From: Streptomyces deccanensis
GTDB lineage: Bacteria; Actinomycetota; Actinomycetes; Streptomycetales; Streptomycetaceae
DNA: 64,000 nucleotides
Direction: 5' to 3'
Assembly (NCBI RefSeq): GCF_022385335.1
Contig: NZ_CP092431.1
Span: forward strand, 6,572,001 to 6,636,000
Position 1 is the stretch's first letter, and each line of letters starts with the position of its first letter. The notes under the pieces were generated by a model. The model was not told the origin of the DNA, searched no databases, and saw only the letters and a list, made by a program, of their open reading frames with translations. Positions 60,680-64,000 of the stretch are shown here, piece by piece. A program made the translations under genes and the position numbers.

Positions 60680-61780
60680 CTACTGGCCCCTGGCCCGGCG
60701 CGCCATCTCGTGCAGCACCTCGGAGGTGGGCACGGGCGCCTGCCGGACGGTCAGCTTCTGCATGAGATAGGTGGTGTGGTCTGCGGTCGCCGCCGTGAAC
60801 TCGGTGGCCGCGCCCTGCGGCCGGAACCCGTGCCGGGCCGCCAGCTCGCGCAACCTCGGGTCGGTGCCGAGGAGTTCACCGAGCGCCCGCCCCTCGTCCG
60901 TGACCGGTACGACGGTGTGGTCGCTGAACACGGTGGTGTCCGGGTAGAGGACGACCAGGTCGTCGACGCCCTGGCCCTCCGTCAGCAGGGCGGCGACCTG
61001 CGACTCGTAGACCAGCACGAGGGGATTGCCGACCCCGCTGACGAAGTCGCGGAACGCCGCGTCGGTGCTCGGCTGCTGGGCACCCTGCACACTGATCAGC
61101 TCGCGCATGAGGGGCGCGGTCCGGTCCAGGCCGGCCTTGTCCGCGACCACCCGTCCGCCGTTCGCGACCTCGGAGGCGGCGGCGAGGTAGAGCGCGCCCG
61201 AGTTGGAGGTGGTCGGGTCGGTGGTGGCGATGTAGAGGAGTCCCCTCAACTCGCCGTACTTCTCGGCCCCCTTGAGGTCCTGCCAGGTCCGCCCGTCCTC
61301 GGCGGCCTTCAGGTACGCGCCCATGTCGAGGACGCCCCGGTCCCCTTCGAGGGTGGCCAGCCGGTTGTCCCGCAGCACCTCGGCGGCGCCCCGGTGGGCG
61401 ACCACGACGAGCGGCGAGTAGAAGGGGCGCGGCAGCGGTTCACGCACGCCGTACTTCTCGGCCAGCTCGTCGGCGGGTGCCTTGCTGGACGGGAACGCGA
61501 AGTCGTACCCCTTCGGATCGAGGCCGTCCATGGCCCAGGATCCCGACGTCTCCGTCTTCACGGTGTAGCCCTGGGCGGCCAGGGCCTTCACCACCTCCGG
61601 GTCGGCGAAGAACTCCGCCTTCTCCGACCCGATCACGCCTCGCACGGTCTTCGTTGCCGTGCCCGTGTCCTCGGTCTGCCGGCCCGCCACGACGGCTGCC
61701 ACCACGCCGCCGATCAGCAGGACCGCGAGGACGATTCCCGCTATTCGTCTCACACGGGGAGAGTGCTCCGCGGAACCCAA
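60680..61780 (-). CDS. membrane-anchored substrate-binding-like protein
   Basis: A 366-aa protein. One N-terminal TM/signal segment (about residues 12-32) precedes an extracytoplasmic periplasmic-binding-like domain (RGVIGSEKAEFFADPEVVKAL, YDFAFPSSKAPADEL, FVSGVGNPLVLVYESQ). It resembles the binding half of the SBP-vWA lipoprotein two genes downstream, so the operon contains two related binding domains. Start TTG 61780 follows AAGGA; GTG 61753 is an alternative without ribosome site. It heads the TelA operon; TelA follows after 21 bp. Confidence 0.85.
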   Translation of the reverse strand: MGSAEHSPRVRRIAGIVLAVLLIGGVVAAVVAGRQTEDTGTATKTVRGVIGSEKAEFFADPEVVKALAAQGYTVKTETSGSWAMDGLDPKGYDFAFPSSKAPADELAEKYGVREPLPRPFYSPLVVVAHRGAAEVLRDNRLATLEGDRGVLDMGAYLKAAEDGRTWQDLKGAEKYGELRGLLYIATTDPTTSNSGALYLAAASEVANGGRVVADKAGLDRTAPLMRELISVQGAQQPSTDAAFRDFVSGVGNPLVLVYESQVAALLTEGQGVDDLVVLYPDTTVFSDHTVVPVTDEGRALGELLGTDPRLRELAARHGFRPQGAATEFTAATADHTTYLMQKLTVRQAPVPTSEVLHEMARRARGQ

Positions 61781-61861
61781 CGTTCCTTGTGTGGGCCGGT
61801 GAACGGGGGATGAAGCGGTGGTCCCGGAACGCCACGGCCCCCCTCCGGGGGAGGGCGGGGT

Positions 61862-62052
61862 GGGCGCGTTGTCGGGTGCGGCTCCGGTGGGGCTTCTCGC
61901 GCAGTTCCCCGCGCCCCTAAAAGACCAGGCCCCTGCGGGCCTGGAAAGCGACGGGGCTGCGGGGTGAAAAGCACGGGGCGTAGCCCCTGCTTTTCAGGGG
62001 CGCGGGGAACTGCGCGAGAAGCCCCACCGGAGCCGCACCCGACAACGCGCCC
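61862..62052. repeat. 191-bp palindrome with 57-bp perfect arms (copy 6)
   Basis: The arm 61862-61918 is the exact complement of 61996-62052 over 57 bases, with a 77-bp centre. It includes the shared core CGCGCAGTTCCCCGCG. The centre contains further small hairpins (CAGGCCC-type and GAAAAGCA/TGCTTTTC). It lies just downstream of the minus-strand gene ending at 62061 and about 80 bp upstream of the TelA operon start, so it probably terminates the former. Confidence 0.9.
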
Positions 62053-62060
62053 CCGGGCGG

Positions 62061-62465
62061 CTACGCACTCAACGGCACAGCCGCATGCGCGTCCATCCGC
62101 GAAGCCGCCAGAATCGCCGACGCCGTGTCCGCCCGCGACGCGGCGACGACGAGCGCCCGCCCCGCGAGCGCGTGCGCCCTCCGGTGCAGCCCGGCGACGT
62201 CACCCTCGCCCTCGTCGGCGGCGGCGAAGCGTACGGGAGGCCGGCCGCCCCGCAGCCGGGCGACCTGCGCGGTCAGCGCCTCCGCGGCCGCGTCGAGGTC
62301 GTCGGAAGGGGTCAGTGCGCGGAGTTCGTCGGTCACTGCCAGCAGGGCCGCCAGGTGACCCGCGAGCTGGATGTCCAGCTCTTCCTCACGTGAACGGTGA
62401 GGGAAGTCGGAGGAGGTCGTGCCGGCCATCGTGTGGACCGACTTCGTGCGGATCGGCTCGTACAT
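62061..62465 (-). CDS. small conserved helical protein, unknown function
   Basis: A 134-aa soluble protein: MYEPIRTKSVHTMAG, then an all-helical body (EEELDIQLAGHLAALLAVTDELRAL, AHALAGRALVVAASRADTASAILAA). ATG 62465 follows GGAGG with 7 nt spacing. A 15-bp dyad lies about 37-51 bp upstream, suggesting specific regulation. It looks like a Streptomyces-specific conserved protein; no fold or partner is recognised. Confidence 0.75.
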   Translation of the reverse strand: MYEPIRTKSVHTMAGTTSSDFPHRSREEELDIQLAGHLAALLAVTDELRALTPSDDLDAAAEALTAQVARLRGGRPPVRFAAADEGEGDVAGLHRRAHALAGRALVVAASRADTASAILAASRMDAHAAVPLSA

Positions 62466-62501
62466 GGGATGGCCTCCAAGCTCTCGGACGACCACTCTAC
62501 C

Positions 62502-62516
62502 TTAGATTCGGTCTAA
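62502..62516. promoter_or_regulatory. TTAGA-N5-TCTAA dyad
   Basis: A perfect 5-5-5 inverted repeat, TTAGATTCGGTCTAA, extended by CTT/AAG flanks, is AT-rich against a GC-rich background. It is 37 bp upstream of the small helical protein's start codon. It resembles operators of Fur-family or MarR-type repressors; no regulator gene is adjacent. Confidence 0.5.
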
Positions 62517-62565
62517 AGTTGAGCGAGGTCCGAAAGCCCCGGTTCGCCGTACTCGGCGCGTGGTG

Positions 62566-63777
62566 TCAGGCCTGCCCGTACCCGTCCAGGAAGTTCCCGA
62601 TCCGGGTGATCGCGGACCGCAGGTCACCCACCGTCGGCAGGGTCACGACCCGGAAGTGGTCGGGTTCGGCCCAGTTGAAGCCGGTGCCCTGCACGACCAT
62701 GATCTTCTCCTGTCGGAGCAGGTCGAGGACCATCCGCCGGTCGTCCTTGATCTTGAAGACGTTCGGATCGAGGCGCGGGAACAGATACAGCGCCCCCTTC
62801 GGCTTCACACACGTGACGCCCGGGATCTGCGTGAGCAACTCGTACGCGACGTCCCGCTGCTCCTTCAGCCGCCCGCCCGGCAGCACCAGGTCGTTGATCG
62901 TCTGCCGCCCGCTGAGCGCGGCGACCACCCCGTGCTGCCCGGGCATGTTCGCGCACAGCCGCATGTTCGCGAGGATCGTCAGACCCTCGATGTAGGAGTC
63001 GGCGTGCGCGCGCGGCCCGGAGATCGCCATCCAGCCCACCCGGTAGCCGGCCACCCGGTACGCCTTCGACATGCCGTTGAAGGTGAGGGTCAGCAGATCG
63101 GGGGCGACCGAGGCCGTCGGCGTATGCGTGGCGCCGTCGTAGAGGATCTTGTCGTAGATCTCGTCCGAGCAGACCAGCAGGTTGTGGCGGCGCGCGATGT
63201 CCGTCAGCCCGCGCAGGACCGCCTCGTCGTACACCGCGCCCGTCGGGTTGTTCGGGTTGATGATGACGATCGCCTTGGTGCGGTCGGTGACCTTCCGCTC
63301 GACGTCCGCGAGGTCCGGCATCCAGTCGGACTGCTCGTCGCAGCGGTAGTGCACGGCCGTGCCCCCGGACAGGGAGACCGCCGCCGTCCACAGCGGATAG
63401 TCCGGCGACGGTACGAGCACCTCGTCGCCGTCGTCGAGCAGGCCCTGCATGGCCATCACGATCAGCTCGGAGACCCCGTTGCCGATGAAGACGTGCTCGA
63501 CGTCCGTCTCGATGCCGAGGGTCTGGTTGTGCATGACGACGGCCCGGCGCGCGGCGAGCAGGCCCTTGGCGTCGCCGTACCCGTGGGCGCTGGACACGTT
63601 CCGGAGGATGTCCTCCAGGATCTCGGGCGGGCACTCGAAGCCGAACGCCGCCGGATTGCCCGTGTTCAGCTTGAGGATCCGATGCCCCGCCGCCTCAAGC
63701 CGCATCGCCTCCTCGAGCACCGGGCCCCGGATCTCGTAACAGACGTTGGCGAGCTTGGTCGACTGGATCACCTGCAT
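62566..63777 (-). CDS. PLP-dependent aminotransferase (AlaA-type)
   Basis: A 403-aa class I/II aminotransferase. The PLP lysine is in FNGMSKAYRVAGYRVGW, with conserved NPNNPTGAVY, the SDEIYDKI aspartate and a C-terminal Arg in FRVVTLP. The closest type is the glutamate-pyruvate (alanine) aminotransferase AlaA (QSTKLANVCYEIRGPVLEEA at the N-terminus is typical). ATG 63777 gives the standard start; the open frame further upstream is non-coding. Its exact amino-donor specificity cannot be read directly. Confidence 0.92.
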   Translation of the reverse strand: MQVIQSTKLANVCYEIRGPVLEEAMRLEAAGHRILKLNTGNPAAFGFECPPEILEDILRNVSSAHGYGDAKGLLAARRAVVMHNQTLGIETDVEHVFIGNGVSELIVMAMQGLLDDGDEVLVPSPDYPLWTAAVSLSGGTAVHYRCDEQSDWMPDLADVERKVTDRTKAIVIINPNNPTGAVYDEAVLRGLTDIARRHNLLVCSDEIYDKILYDGATHTPTASVAPDLLTLTFNGMSKAYRVAGYRVGWMAISGPRAHADSYIEGLTILANMRLCANMPGQHGVVAALSGRQTINDLVLPGGRLKEQRDVAYELLTQIPGVTCVKPKGALYLFPRLDPNVFKIKDDRRMVLDLLRQEKIMVVQGTGFNWAEPDHFRVVTLPTVGDLRSAITRIGNFLDGYGQA

Positions 63778-64000
63778 GTCCGTGAGCTTACGGCGCGGTA
63801 ACGCCTTCCGGGCCGTGTTTTCCACCACGTGGGACGGCCGCATTACCCCGAAATGCCCCGCCGCTGTCCCCCAGGCCCCCTCCTCTCTAGAATCCGCGTG
63901 CGGGTCCGGCCGACCCCCCACCGCACGGCCGCCGACCGCACGACACCTGGCCGTACGCCGCCGAGACCTGGGCGCACGGCCCACGACACGAAGGCAGCGG
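63778..64000. other. upstream region of the aminotransferase at the window end
   Basis: 223 bp without a supported gene. It probably holds the aminotransferase promoter (minus strand); a TCTAGA site lies near 63890. The region continues past the window. Confidence 0.35.

Overview
The window is chromosomal DNA from a Streptomyces. It has very high G+C with a strong third-position GC bias, frequent GTG/TTG starts, leaderless genes, a mycothiol-dependent enzyme (Mca), a LAxTG-type sortase substrate and GTP-dependent PEP carboxykinase. The gene order (hutH ... msrA ... cystathionine synthase ... threonine dehydratase ... greA ... mca ... pckG) resembles, from memory and unchecked, the SCO4932-SCO4985 part of the Streptomyces coelicolor core. 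Nearly all of it reads as conserved core; one block at about 39.8-45.6 kb looks accessory.

Layout. 0-10.2 kb: histidine ammonia-lyase, a tiny sortase-anchored surface protein (minus strand), a small acidic protein, an L,D-transpeptidase lipoprotein, a MacB/FtsX-type permease with its ATPase, and a large secreted subtilisin-like protease. 10.2-14.1 kb: a divergent XRE regulator / zinc alcohol dehydrogenase pair, an MBL-fold hydrolase and MsrA. 14.2-18.3 kb (minus): an M48 membrane protease between two paralogous membrane-anchored helical-repeat proteins. 18.4-24.4 kb: cystathionine gamma-synthase/lyase, an ECF-like sigma factor with a coupled small membrane protein, a MarR regulator, threonine ammonia-lyase, and a DrrAB-type efflux pair whose promoter holds a palindrome exactly in its spacer. 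24.5-32.7 kb: greA, a DUF4307-like membrane protein, mca, a small membrane protein, a 1091-aa STAND/TPR ATPase and a DUF255 thioredoxin-like protein.

32.9-39.7 kb is a four-gene operon in which every junction is a 4-bp start/stop overlap: a CslA-like processive GT2, a GT39-like membrane transferase, a GT2-GtrA fusion and a secreted galactose-oxidase-like copper-radical oxidase with all expected cofactor ligands. It looks like a system that makes and then oxidises a cell-surface glycan.

39.8-45.6 kb is the accessory block: a VOC protein, several small unknown genes and a 1,822-bp IS630-type element with perfect 30-bp ends. The element carries a non-transposase gene, its transposase has an in-frame TGA, and it has inserted after the fourth codon of a host gene whose reading frame is restored exactly when the element and one TA are removed in silico.

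45.7-51 kb: a TSUP permease, a Mut7-C protein, a TetR regulator, hemolysin III and pckG. 51.4-61.8 kb is a phosphosignalling and stress locus. On the plus strand are a Ser/Thr kinase, a YbjN-like protein, a secreted/TM protein, and then a vWA / PP2C / atypical-kinase triad (the TerY-P or YegLKI arrangement). Convergent on the minus strand is an operon of a substrate-binding-like protein, TelA, an SBP-vWA lipoprotein and a membrane protein. The window closes with a small conserved protein and an AlaA-type aminotransferase. A family of long intergenic palindromes sharing a core near CGCGCAGTTCCCCGCGCCCC occurs at six places, mostly at gene ends.
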